Shown here: positions 1 to 6,055 of the stretch, piece after piece
Layout: each line of letters starts with the position of its first letter
Position numbering within the stretch: the stretch's first letter is position 1
From: Actinomycetota bacterium
Lineage (GTDB): Bacteria; Actinomycetota; Thermoleophilia; Gaiellales; Gaiellaceae
Direction of reading: 5' to 3'
Length of the DNA: 7,151 nucleotides
Assembly (NCBI GenBank): GCA_005883235.1
Contig: VAYE01000043.1
Location: 1-7,151 of the forward strand
Notes under the pieces: generated by a model
Database searches by the model: none
Seen by the model: the letters and a program-made list of their open reading frames with translations, nothing else
What the model was told of the DNA's origin: nothing
Made by a program: the position numbers and the translations under genes

Positions 1-173
1 GCCCGCAGATCCTGCGAGGCGAGCCGCCGGACGCGGTGCGCATCCCGTCAGGCTGCCGCTTCCATCCGCGCTGCCCGCTCGCGATCGACGCGTGCCGAGC
101 GCAAGACCCGCCGCTCGAGAGTCCGGTCGCCGCGACGAACGGCCAGCACGTGGCTGCCTGCATCCTTGCCTAG
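1..173 (+). CDS. C-terminal end of an oligopeptide/dipeptide ABC transporter ATP-binding protein (5' partial)
   Basis: The last 56 residues of an ABC transporter ATPase are visible; the reading frame enters at base 3 and stops at TAG 171-173. The stretch [20 protein letters not shown], followed by a further Cys and a Pro-rich end, is the C-terminal extension typical of peptide-importer ATPases (OppD/OppF/DppD/DppF type, the oligo_HPY region). This subunit would hydrolyse ATP at the cytoplasmic face of a peptide or nickel importer. Walker A, the signature motif and Walker B lie outside the window, so the substrate and the exact subunit cannot be told. The gene ends 65 bases before the next start, and a promoter-like sequence lies in that gap, so the following genes are probably a separate transcription unit. 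The family assignment is strong; the subunit name is left open. Confidence 0.9.
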   Translation, partial: PQILRGEPPDAVRIPSGCRFHPRCPLAIDACRAQDPPLESPVAATNGQHVAACILA

Positions 174-182
174 CGTGAGCCA

Positions 183-211
183 TTGACAACCTCGGGAGAC
201 CGGCGTAGCCT
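183..211 (+). promoter_or_regulatory. Putative sigma70-type promoter for the DUF6345-like gene
   Basis: A perfect -35 hexamer TTGACA (183-188) is followed after exactly 17 bases by TAGCCT (206-211), a 3-of-6 match to the -10 consensus. It lies in the only gap between the ABC transporter gene and the next start codon. It would place the transcript start near 218, about 20 bases before the ATG at 239, leaving room for the GAAGGAG ribosome site at 227-233. The -35 match is strong and the -10 weak, so this is a reasonable prediction rather than a certainty. Confidence 0.5.
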
Positions 212-238
212 CGTGATTGCTGTCACGAAGGAGCTTCG

Positions 239-985
239 ATGCCGCTGAGGTATTCGACTGGCGCCGTCCGAGATTACGTCGGACCGGGATGTGGAGGGCC
301 GGATCTTCCGCTCACGATTCCGGAAGCTGCGTTTTTTCGCTACTTCTATAGCCTCGCAGGCTTCCAGCTCTTCACACGTTGGGAGAACGGCAACGTCTGG
401 GGATCGGATTTCCGGGACGGAACGGATCTCGATCCGAGCGGCGGCAGCGACGTGCCCGAGATCTACTTCTATACCGGCCACGGGAATTGCCAGAGCCCGC
501 CGACCGCGACGAGTCCAGACTTCGTCATCACCTGCGGCAATTTCGGCACGCCGAACACGGTCAACATCGGTCGGTCGTCGCGTTGGGGTAACGGCGCGGG
601 CAACCTCCGCTTCGCCTTCATCGATGCCAGCTGCCCCATGGACCTCGTCTCACTCGGGAACAACTGGTTCCCAACGTTCCAAGGCCTCCACGTCGCGGTC
701 GGCCACTCCGGCACGGCGAGCGCCGATACGCTGGACAGCGCCAACCGCGGCGCGCTATTCGCCGCCTACACCGCCGGCTCGTTTTCGCTGTTTCCACACT
801 TGAGCGTGGGCGATGCATGGATGGCGGCCGGCACGATCGACATCCAAAGTGGTTGCTGCGCTGTCGCAATCGCGGCAGGAAATGACCGTAACGACGCGAT
901 CGACCGGCGTCAGAACGAGCGGGTGAGTGACAACCGCTCGGATCCAACCCCGAACTGGTTCGCTTGGCGATGGTCCTGCGGCTAA
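239..985 (+). CDS. DUF6345-like protein with caspase-type His-Gly/Cys dyad (putative clan CD cysteine peptidase)
   Basis: The protein has 248 residues. It carries a hydrophobic strand ending in His-Gly (EIYFYTGHGN, H81-G82) and a second hydrophobic strand ending in Cys (LRFAFIDASCPM, C132). This is the order and spacing of the catalytic dyad in clan CD peptidases (caspase, gingipain and legumain fold). Further landmarks agree with the DUF6345 family as I recall it: FQGLHVAVGHSGT (147-159), an Ala/Gly-rich helix leading to GDAWMAAG (191-198), and a Trp-rich end (W240, W243, W245). Start choice is firm: GAAGGAG (227-233) sits 5 bases before the ATG, and a stop at 206-208 with no other start between rules out a longer N-terminus. 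No signal peptide or membrane segment is visible, so a cytoplasmic location is predicted. A second gene follows after 24 bases. Peptidase activity is inferred from the motif only; substrates are unknown. Confidence 0.8.
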   Translation: MPLRYSTGAVRDYVGPGCGGPDLPLTIPEAAFFRYFYSLAGFQLFTRWENGNVWGSDFRDGTDLDPSGGSDVPEIYFYTGHGNCQSPPTATSPDFVITCGNFGTPNTVNIGRSSRWGNGAGNLRFAFIDASCPMDLVSLGNNWFPTFQGLHVAVGHSGTASADTLDSANRGALFAAYTAGSFSLFPHLSVGDAWMAAGTIDIQSGCCAVAIAAGNDRNDAIDRRQNERVSDNRSDPTPNWFAWRWSCG

Positions 986-1009
986 GACGGGCCGGGAGGA
1001 AGGGCCGAG

Positions 1010-1819
1010 ATGGCACGTCCCCGCAGCGGTGACTACTCGGATCGGGGGGAGGCGCGGGCAACCCGGAACCTAGCCGCGAGATTGAACATCCGGCTCGACA
1101 GGGAAGCACGCCACTCGGCGGAGGCAAACTTCGTGGGCATCCGCTCGGAGCGCGTCCTGTTCAGCCGCAGGACTGATAGCCGCACGTACCTCGTGCACCG
1201 CAACGACTTCGGCATCGGCAGCGCATCAGGAGCCTTCGAAGGGAACGACAAGGCACTCTACGACCGCGGCCGGGTCATCATGAAGGCGCTCGGAATACCG
1301 ACCAGCGAGCGTGGACAGCAGACCGTCATCGCCGAGCGGCATCAGGCCGCGGAAGTAGCAGGCGAGAGCGGCGAGATAAGGATGGGCGAAGTAGAGCGCG
1401 GGGGTCGGTTCGCCACGATCCAGCGCGACATCGGCGGTCTGCAAGTCTGGTCGTCTCGATTCGTGCTCGCACTGGCGAAGGACGGGCAGATCGGCTTCAT
1501 GGAGTTGCACTGGCCGGAGATCCCGTCACCGCTTCTCGAGGAAGCGCGCCGCCTTCAGCACATGGTGAAAAGGCGCTGGAAGCCGCCTTCGTACCGAAAT
1601 GGGAAAGTCGAGAGCGTCGAGCCGGGGATCATCCATTCACCCGCTCTCTCATTCGTCATGGACATCTACCCGGCGATCCGGGTCATATACGGGTCCACCA
1701 GCAAAGGACGGGCGGGAAAAAAGGCGGCGCTGTACTTGGATCGTCATGGAAAGCCGGTTCCTATTCCAAGGGTCGGCGAGATGCCCTACGAGGAACGGCT
1801 TGAGCGCAGCCGAAGCTGA
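1010..1819 (+). CDS. Uncharacterised protein with FTP/PepSY-like propeptide segment, partner of the DUF6345-like gene
   Basis: I do not recognise this 269-residue protein as a named family. Residues 124-171 (starting at RMGEVERGGRFATIQRDIGG, then a VWSSR strand, an AKDGQIG turn and HWPEI) resemble the short beta-rich repeats of fungalysin/thermolysin propeptides (FTP/PepSY-like). Residues 221-254 (AIRVIYGS, then LYLDRHGKPVPIPR) look like the end of a second such unit. The N-terminal 60 residues are Arg-rich and no signal peptide or transmembrane helix is seen. The ATG at 1010 is preceded by GGGAGGAAGGG (994-1004), a strong ribosome site. The gene starts 24 bases after the DUF6345-like stop, so the two are surely cotranscribed. 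An inhibitory or folding role toward its neighbour is an inference from that context and the weak motif match. It ends 3 bases before the convergent racemase gene. Confidence 0.8.
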   Translation: MARPRSGDYSDRGEARATRNLAARLNIRLDREARHSAEANFVGIRSERVLFSRRTDSRTYLVHRNDFGIGSASGAFEGNDKALYDRGRVIMKALGIPTSERGQQTVIAERHQAAEVAGESGEIRMGEVERGGRFATIQRDIGGLQVWSSRFVLALAKDGQIGFMELHWPEIPSPLLEEARRLQHMVKRRWKPPSYRNGKVESVEPGIIHSPALSFVMDIYPAIRVIYGSTSKGRAGKKAALYLDRHGKPVPIPRVGEMPYEERLERSRS

Positions 1820-1822
1820 CGT

Positions 1823-2770
1823 TCATCGCAGCAGGAAGCCGGTCCCAAGCGGGTCGTCGGGATCGAGGACGAACTCGGCGCTTCCCGTTCGATAGGCGCC
1901 TCCCTCTATCTCGGTGATCACCCCGCCGTCCACACGTTCCACCACTCGCGCACGGAACTCGCTTCCCACGATCGAGAGGTGCCGCAGCTCCTCGCCCACC
2001 GGCAGGTCGAGCAGCGCCAGGCGCGCCGACGTGCCCGAGCCGCACGGGGAGCGGTCTACCTCGCCGTCGGCAAATACCGTCACGTTCCGCTGCGTCAGCG
2101 GCTCGCCCCCCTCGTCCTGCCAGAAGATCACCCCGTAGACGTCGCTGGGCTCCGGCTCGTCGGGGTGGACGATCTCGTGCCGCGCCTCCAGGTCGCGCTT
2201 GATCGCACGCCCCAGCTCGATCAGACGCGGCAGCTCCGCCGGCTCCACGCGCTCGCGGCACGACGCGTAGAACGCGCCGCCGAAGGCGACGTCGACCTCG
2301 CGGCCCGCGGCGTGCAAGCCACGGCCCCACACGAACGACGGCACGTTGCGGAACCGCACCGACCGAACGCGACCCTCCTCGACGCGCGCCCACGTCTCCA
2401 GACGGCCCGACGGCACGTCGACCACGACGCGCGGGCCCGCCACCACACCCGAGTCGATCGCCCACGTGACGAGCGCGATCGTGCCGTGCCCGCACGCTGT
2501 CGAGTAGCCGGCGTTGTGGAAGAAGACGACGCCGAGGTCGGCGCCGTCGTCGTTCGGCTCGACCACGTGGCAGCCGTACATGTCCGCGTGCCCGCGCGGC
2601 TCGTAGACCAGCAGCTGCCGCACCCAGTCCAGCCGCTCCAGAGCGTCCCGCCGCTTCTCCAGGATCGTCGCGCCGCGCAGCGGCTCGACGCCGCCGGTGA
2701 CGATCCGGAACGGCTCGCCGCCGGTGTGGTAGTCGACGGTCTGGATCACGCGGCGTATCGTGGCATCCAT
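1823..2770 (-). CDS. Proline racemase / 4-hydroxyproline 2-epimerase family protein (Cys/Cys type)
   Basis: The 315 residues match the usual length and landmarks of the proline racemase family: TVDYHTGGEPFRI (11-23), EPRGHADMYG (57-66), HNAGYSTACGHGTIAL (85-100) and VDRSPCGSGTSARLA (238-252). C93 and C243 are the two acid/base cysteines. Having Cys at the second site rather than Thr argues against trans-3-hydroxy-L-proline dehydratase and for racemase or epimerase chemistry on proline or 4-hydroxyproline, in the cytoplasm. Which substrate is used cannot be decided here. The ATG at 2770 overlaps the ATG of the divergent kinase gene. No ribosome site is visible before it, and a GTG at codon 8 (VIQTVDYHTGG) is an alternative start that gives a more family-like N-terminus. 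No good promoter was found inside the kinase gene, where it would have to lie. Confidence 0.9.
   Translation of the reverse strand: MDATIRRVIQTVDYHTGGEPFRIVTGGVEPLRGATILEKRRDALERLDWVRQLLVYEPRGHADMYGCHVVEPNDDGADLGVVFFHNAGYSTACGHGTIALVTWAIDSGVVAGPRVVVDVPSGRLETWARVEEGRVRSVRFRNVPSFVWGRGLHAAGREVDVAFGGAFYASCRERVEPAELPRLIELGRAIKRDLEARHEIVHPDEPEPSDVYGVIFWQDEGGEPLTQRNVTVFADGEVDRSPCGSGTSARLALLDLPVGEELRHLSIVGSEFRARVVERVDGGVITEIEGGAYRTGSAEFVLDPDDPLGTGFLLR
2733..2761 (+). promoter_or_regulatory. Putative promoter giving a leaderless histidine kinase mRNA
   Basis: TCGACG (2733-2738, 4 of 6 to TTGACA) and TATCGT (2756-2761, 4 of 6 to TATAAT) are separated by 17 bases. The -10 box ends 7 bases before the ATG at 2769, so transcription would begin at or next to the start codon, which fits the absence of any Shine-Dalgarno sequence there. 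Leaderless mRNAs are common in actinobacteria. The whole element lies inside the 5' end of the divergent racemase gene. This rests on spacing and partial matches in GC-rich DNA and could be chance. Confidence 0.45.
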
Positions 2771-3926
2771 GGCCGAGACGCTCGACAGTCGCGCGCTCCG
2801 CGCGGTCAGCGACGCGGTCGTCGCGATCGCCGCCGAGCACCGCTTCGAGCCCGTGCTCGAGCTGCTCGCCGACGCGGCGCGGCAGCTGGCGGGGGCGCGC
2901 TACGCGGCGATCGGCGTCCCCGACGGCGAGGGCGGCTTCTCGCACTTCATCACCTCCGGGATGACGCAGAAGCAGTGGGACGCGATCGGCGAGCTGCCGC
3001 GCCAGCACGGGCTCCTCGGCGCGATGCTCGAGACGCCGACGAGCTTCCGCTTCCCGAACATCCAGGAGCACGAGCGCTTCGAGGGCTGGCCCGAAACGCA
3101 CCCGAGCATGCGCTCCTTCCTCGGCGTGCCGATCGTCTCGGAGGGCGACGTGATCGGCTCCTTCTATCTCACCGACAAGAAGGGCGGCCGCGGCGCCGTG
3201 TTCTCGGACGCCGACCAGGAGCTGATCGAGACGCTCGCCGCGCACGCGGCCGTCGCGATCCAGAACGCGCGCTTGCACGAGCGGAGCCGAGAGCTCACCG
3301 TCGTCGAGGAGCGAAACCGGCTCGCGCGCGAGCTCCACGACGCCGTCAACCAGACGCTCTTCAGCGTGTCGCTCACCGCCGACGCGGCCGCGCTCCTCGT
3401 CGACGCCGACCCCGAGCGGGCGAAGGCCGAGCTTGGCGAGGTGCGCGAGCTGGTCCGGAGCGCAATGGAGGAGATGCGCTCGCTCATCTTCGAGCTCCGG
3501 CCCGGCGACGTCGTCTCGGACGGGCTCGCCGTGACGCTCCAGAAGCACGTCGACGTCCTGCGGCGCGTGCACGGCGTGGACATCGAGCTCGAGCTGGACG
3601 GCGTCGAGGTCGACCCGGGACTCGAGCGCGAGGTCTTCCGGGTCACGCAGGAGGCGATCGGCAACGCGCTCAAGCACGCGGCGCCGGAGCACGTGCGCGT
3701 CGAGGTCCGCCGGGCCGGTCACCGACTCGCCGTCACAGTCGAGGACGACGGCTCGGGGTTCGACCCGGAGGGGGCGCAGGCGCGGCGACACCTGGGCCTA
3801 ATCTCGATGCGCGAGCGGGCGGAGGAGATCGGAGGGGCTCTGCGAGTGCGTTCGGCGCCGGGAACCGGCACGACGGTGTCGCTGGAGGTCGACCTTGACG
3901 GACACGATCCGCGTTCTGATCGCTGA
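2769..3926 (+). CDS. GAF-domain sensor histidine kinase, NarL-type (HisKA_3 + HATPase_c)
   Basis: The kinase has 385 residues from ATG 2769. Residues ~15-170 form a GAF sensor domain (ARYAAIGVPD at 43-52, FLGVPIVSEGDVIGSFYLTD at 117-136). A short helix leads to the dimerisation/phosphoacceptor helix with ERNRLARELHDAVNQTLFSV (181-200; H190 is the phosphate acceptor). The ATPase domain shows the N box (QEAIGNALKHA, N299), DDGSGF (326-331) and HLGLISMRERA (341-351). No membrane segment is present, so it should be a soluble cytoplasmic sensor responding to a ligand bound by GAF; the ligand is unknown. It would phosphorylate the receiver proteins encoded just downstream. A GTG at 2760 is an alternative start, but the promoter-like spacing favours the ATG. 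The 3' end overlaps the first response regulator by 32 bases, indicating translational coupling. Confidence 0.93.
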   Translation: MAETLDSRALRAVSDAVVAIAAEHRFEPVLELLADAARQLAGARYAAIGVPDGEGGFSHFITSGMTQKQWDAIGELPRQHGLLGAMLETPTSFRFPNIQEHERFEGWPETHPSMRSFLGVPIVSEGDVIGSFYLTDKKGGRGAVFSDADQELIETLAAHAAVAIQNARLHERSRELTVVEERNRLARELHDAVNQTLFSVSLTADAAALLVDADPERAKAELGEVRELVRSAMEEMRSLIFELRPGDVVSDGLAVTLQKHVDVLRRVHGVDIELELDGVEVDPGLEREVFRVTQEAIGNALKHAAPEHVRVEVRRAGHRLAVTVEDDGSGFDPEGAQARRHLGLISMRERAEEIGGALRVRSAPGTGTTVSLEVDLDGHDPRSDR

Positions 3927-4227
3927 CGACCACGCGGTCGTCCGCCAGGGCCTCAGGCTCTTCCTCGACGTGCTGCCCGACATGGAGGTCGTCGGCGAGG
4001 CGGAGGACGGCGCTGCGGCGATCGAGCGTGCGCGGGAGCTCCGGCCGGACGTCGTCGTGATGGACGTCGTCATGCCGGGCCTCGACGGCGTGGAGGCGAC
4101 GAAGGCGCTCCGCGAGGAGGAGCTCGACGTCAAGGTGACCGCGGCGACCCGGTGCTCTGTACCGAGGCGACGCGGCGCGTCCTGCGCCGCGTGCACGCGA
4201 GTCGCGACCGGCCGGAGGGGACGGTGA
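3895..4227 (+). pseudogene. NarL-type response regulator broken in mid-receiver
   Basis: A receiver domain starts at TTG 3895, with GGAGG (3884-3888) 6 bases upstream, inside the kinase gene. The acidic pair D11-D12 and phosphoacceptor D57 (DVVVMDVVMPGLDG, 52-65) are present. Similarity stops after LDVKV (78-81; codon 81 is at 4135-4137). Strands beta4-beta5, the conserved Thr/Ser and Lys, helix alpha5 and any output domain are absent. The remaining residues are an Arg/Cys-rich tail that reads out of the coding frame and ends at TGA 4225-4227. From about 4137 the good coding frame is the next one over, which runs into the cyclase. The simplest reading is a deletion of length 3n+1 that removed the rest of the receiver. 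It could be a real lesion or an assembly error. As written the protein should not fold as a working receiver. Confidence 0.75.
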
Positions 4228-4706
4228 CGGTGCTCTTCACCGACATCGAGGACTCGACGCCGCTCGTCGACCGGGTCGGCGACGAGCGGGCGCGCGAGCT
4301 CTTCCAGGAGCACGACCGGCTCGTGCGGGAGGCGCTCGAGCGCACCGGCGGCGTCGAGGTCGAGCGCGAGGGGGACAAGTTCATGCTCGCGTTCGCGAGC
4401 GCGCGCAGCGCCCTTCGCTGCGCGATCGAGATCCAGCGGGCGCTCGCGGCGAGCGACATCCCCGTGTCGGTGCGCGCCGGCGCGAACACCGGCGACGTCA
4501 TCGCCGAGGAGCGCGGCTACTTCGGGCGCGCCGTCTTCGTCGCCGCCCGCGTCGCCGAGGCGGCCTGCGGCGGCGAGATCCTCGTCTCCGAGATCACGCG
4601 TCACCTGGCCGGTGATGACAGGCTCGAGTTCCGCGAGCGCGGGCCGCACGACCTGAAGGGGCTCCGCGGCGAGCACACGCTCTACGAGGTCGTGTGGAGC
4701 GGCTGA
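4152..4706 (+). CDS. Class III adenylate/guanylate cyclase-homology domain protein, catalytically atypical
   Basis: The domain is complete: EGTVTVLFTDIEDST (22-36), EREGDKFMLAF (71-81), VRAGANTGDVI (107-117), GYFGRAVFVAARVAEAA (122-138), GGEILVSEITRHL (140-152) and DLKGLRGEHTLYEVVW (167-182). Both metal-binding Asp are present (D31, D75). The adenine-selecting Lys position holds Glu (E71), and the transition-state Asn of the VNxxxR motif is Phe (F129), though Arg (R133) remains. Activity is therefore doubtful, or it acts as a nucleotide sensor. Coding quality in this frame extends back to about 4137, suggesting the domain was once joined to the receiver upstream. GTG 4152 is one start; GTG 4224, with a strong ribosome site and a GTGA overlap with the preceding stop, is another. 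It overlaps the next regulator by 13 bases. Confidence 0.85.
   Translation: MLCTEATRRVLRRVHASRDRPEGTVTVLFTDIEDSTPLVDRVGDERARELFQEHDRLVREALERTGGVEVEREGDKFMLAFASARSALRCAIEIQRALAASDIPVSVRAGANTGDVIAEERGYFGRAVFVAARVAEAACGGEILVSEITRHLAGDDRLEFRERGPHDLKGLRGEHTLYEVVWSG
4214..4227 (+). promoter_or_regulatory. Ribosome site and GTGA stop/start overlap, alternative cyclase start
   Basis: GGAGGGG (4214-4220) lies just before GTG 4224, which is in frame with the cyclase domain and overlaps the TGA (4225-4227) of the truncated regulator. The geometry is that of translational coupling. Because the same bases also encode the conserved Glu-Gly-Thr-Val of cyclase domains, the match may be a coincidence of codon choice. 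Starting here would still keep the first catalytic strand and D31. Confidence 0.4.
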
Positions 4707-5259
4707 CGATCCTCGTCGCCGACGACCATCCGGTCGTGCGGCAGGGCCTCCGGACCTTCCTCGCGACCCAGGAGGACCTGGACGTCGTGGGTGAGGCGGC
4801 GACGTGCACCGAGGCGGCCGAGCGTGCCGCGGAGCTGCGGCCCGACGTCGTCCTCCTCGACCTCGTCATGCCCGGCGGCGACGGCATCGAAGCGGCGCGC
4901 AAGATCCGCGAGGCGAGCCCCGGCTCGAAGGTAATCGTGCTCACGAGCTACCCCGACGACGCGACCGTGCTGCCGGCGCTCGAGGCGGGCGCCGCCGGCT
5001 ACCTGCTGAAGGACGTCGAGCCGCAGGAGCGCTCACCCCGCGCGAGCTCGACGTCCTGCGCCTGCTCGCGCGCGGCCTGCCGAACAAGCTGATCGCGCGC
5101 GAGCTCAGGATCGCCGAGCGGACGGTGAAGACGCACGTCTCGAGCATCCTCGCGAAGCTCGGCGTGACCGATCGGACGCAGGCGGCGCTGTACGCCGTGC
5201 GCGAGCGGCTCACCGATGCGTCAGGAGAAGATCGGGGGCCTAGCTCCGCGGGAGCGTGA
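4694..5259 (+). pseudogene. NarL/LuxR-type response regulator with lost linker and frame change
   Basis: A receiver begins at GTG 4694 (GAGG at 4686-4689), with D10-D11, phosphoacceptor D56 ([14 protein letters not shown], 51-64), T84 and K106 ([11 protein letters not shown], 102-112). After E112 this frame runs out of similarity and stops at 5092. A full LuxR-type helix-turn-helix then appears in the neighbouring frame: [20 protein letters not shown] from 5029, then [19 protein letters not shown] and a stop at 5257-5259. The receiver's last helix and the usual interdomain linker, roughly 40 residues in this family, are missing. The lost length must be 3n+1 to explain the frame. Each remaining half looks well conserved, so the lesion is recent or is a sequence or assembly fault. 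An intact version would bind DNA when phosphorylated by the upstream kinase. The end overlaps the convergent gene by 20 bases. Confidence 0.8.
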
Positions 5260-6049
5260 ACCCGCCGAGCGTCCCGCCCAGTCCTTGCAGGTCGGGCCGG
5301 ATCCAGGTCGATCCGGCGCTGAGATCGTTGTTGAACGTCGACAGCATGACGAGGTGTCCGTGCTGGTCGGTGACGCGGATCTCGCGAGCGTCATATCCGC
5401 TGTCGTCACCGAGTAGCTTGTAGAGACGCCCCGGACTTGTCTTCACGAACCCCGCCGGATCGTTGACGGCAACCGTCGCCTCAAACGCAAGTTCAGGCGT
5501 CGTGAAGAAGCGAACACTACGGAGGTCGACGCCCGCAGCAAGAGCACCGGCGCGGAGACGGCGACCGATGTCTGCTTCGGCGACGCCCACATCCGGTGGG
5601 ACGCCAGGGTGGGTCAACGCTGCCGGAGACGGGATCATCTTCACGAAATCGCCTACGGACGATGTCGCAGCTGATCCGGCGATCCTGATCGAATAGCCCT
5701 CAAGGAGATCGGCGCCGGCTTGGGCGGCCTCCGCCTGGAAGGTGCTTGCGAGGAGATTTGCCCGCCACACGGCGTCGCTCAGGTCCTCGTCTTTTGTGAT
5801 CGTGAGCTCAAGCCACGAATCGTCGGCCGCGGGATGGTCGAGCAGTCCCGTCGGCGGAGGAGCGAAATCGACCGCGGTCAGGCCGTCGTGAGGAAGGGCG
5901 GCGAGGATACGGCTTGCAAGTGCTCGTCCTTGCGGCGAACCACTGTTCACGAGATGCGTGGCCGCGTTCGAGTGCGCGAAGAAGGCTCCGGCTACGACAG
6001 CCGTTACGCCGACGACAGCGATGCCTGCCAATTGGGCGAATCGCTTCAT
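5240..6049 (-). CDS. Exported uncharacterised protein
   Basis: I do not recognise this 269-residue protein. It starts [20 protein letters not shown], a positively charged N-terminus followed by a hydrophobic segment to about residue 25 and a likely cleavage region HSNAA (26-30). It is thus either secreted or anchored by one N-terminal helix. The rest is soluble, mixed alpha/beta in look, with no Cys. It contains [20 protein letters not shown] (78-97) and a C-terminal region with [20 protein letters not shown] (208-227). Start choice is supported by AGGAG on the minus strand (6057-6053), although the 3-base spacing is tight. It lies 6 bases after the stop of the upstream gene, whose stop codon falls within this ribosome site, so the two form an operon. 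GC is visibly lower than in the signalling genes. Confidence 0.8.
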   Translation of the reverse strand: MKRFAQLAGIAVVGVTAVVAGAFFAHSNAATHLVNSGSPQGRALASRILAALPHDGLTAVDFAPPPTGLLDHPAADDSWLELTITKDEDLSDAVWRANLLASTFQAEAAQAGADLLEGYSIRIAGSAATSSVGDFVKMIPSPAALTHPGVPPDVGVAEADIGRRLRAGALAAGVDLRSVRFFTTPELAFEATVAVNDPAGFVKTSPGRLYKLLGDDSGYDAREIRVTDQHGHLVMLSTFNNDLSAGSTWIRPDLQGLGGTLGGFTLPRS

Positions 6050-6055
6050 GGTCTC

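Noticed and set aside
2771..2840. Promoter for the racemase inside the kinase gene (CTGACC-like -35 on the minus strand)
   Set aside because: No acceptable -10 box at correct spacing was found, so it is not listed as a feature.
1761..3791. Very long - strand open frame of 676 codons through the kinase region
   Set aside because: It is out of frame with the racemase and antisense to the kinase. The low-complexity Arg/Leu/Val/Asp composition shows no domain, and the GC-rich mirror-frame effect explains it.
1979..3898. Very long + strand open frame of over 600 codons antisense to the racemase and in another frame of the kinase
   Set aside because: It is an Arg/Ala-rich artefact of GC-rich codon bias; the racemase and the kinase in the other frames carry clear family motifs.
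5020..5040. Programmed ribosomal frameshift joining the second regulator's halves
   Set aside because: There is no slippery heptamer or downstream stem, and a shift would still leave the last receiver helix and linker missing.
4120..5055. Perfect 12-base direct repeat GAGCTCGACGTC at 4120-4131 and 5044-5055, near both regulator breakpoints and encoding ELDV in both
   Set aside because: Considered as the cause of the deletions, but recombination between the two copies would remove the cyclase, which is present. Shared codon preference is enough to explain it.
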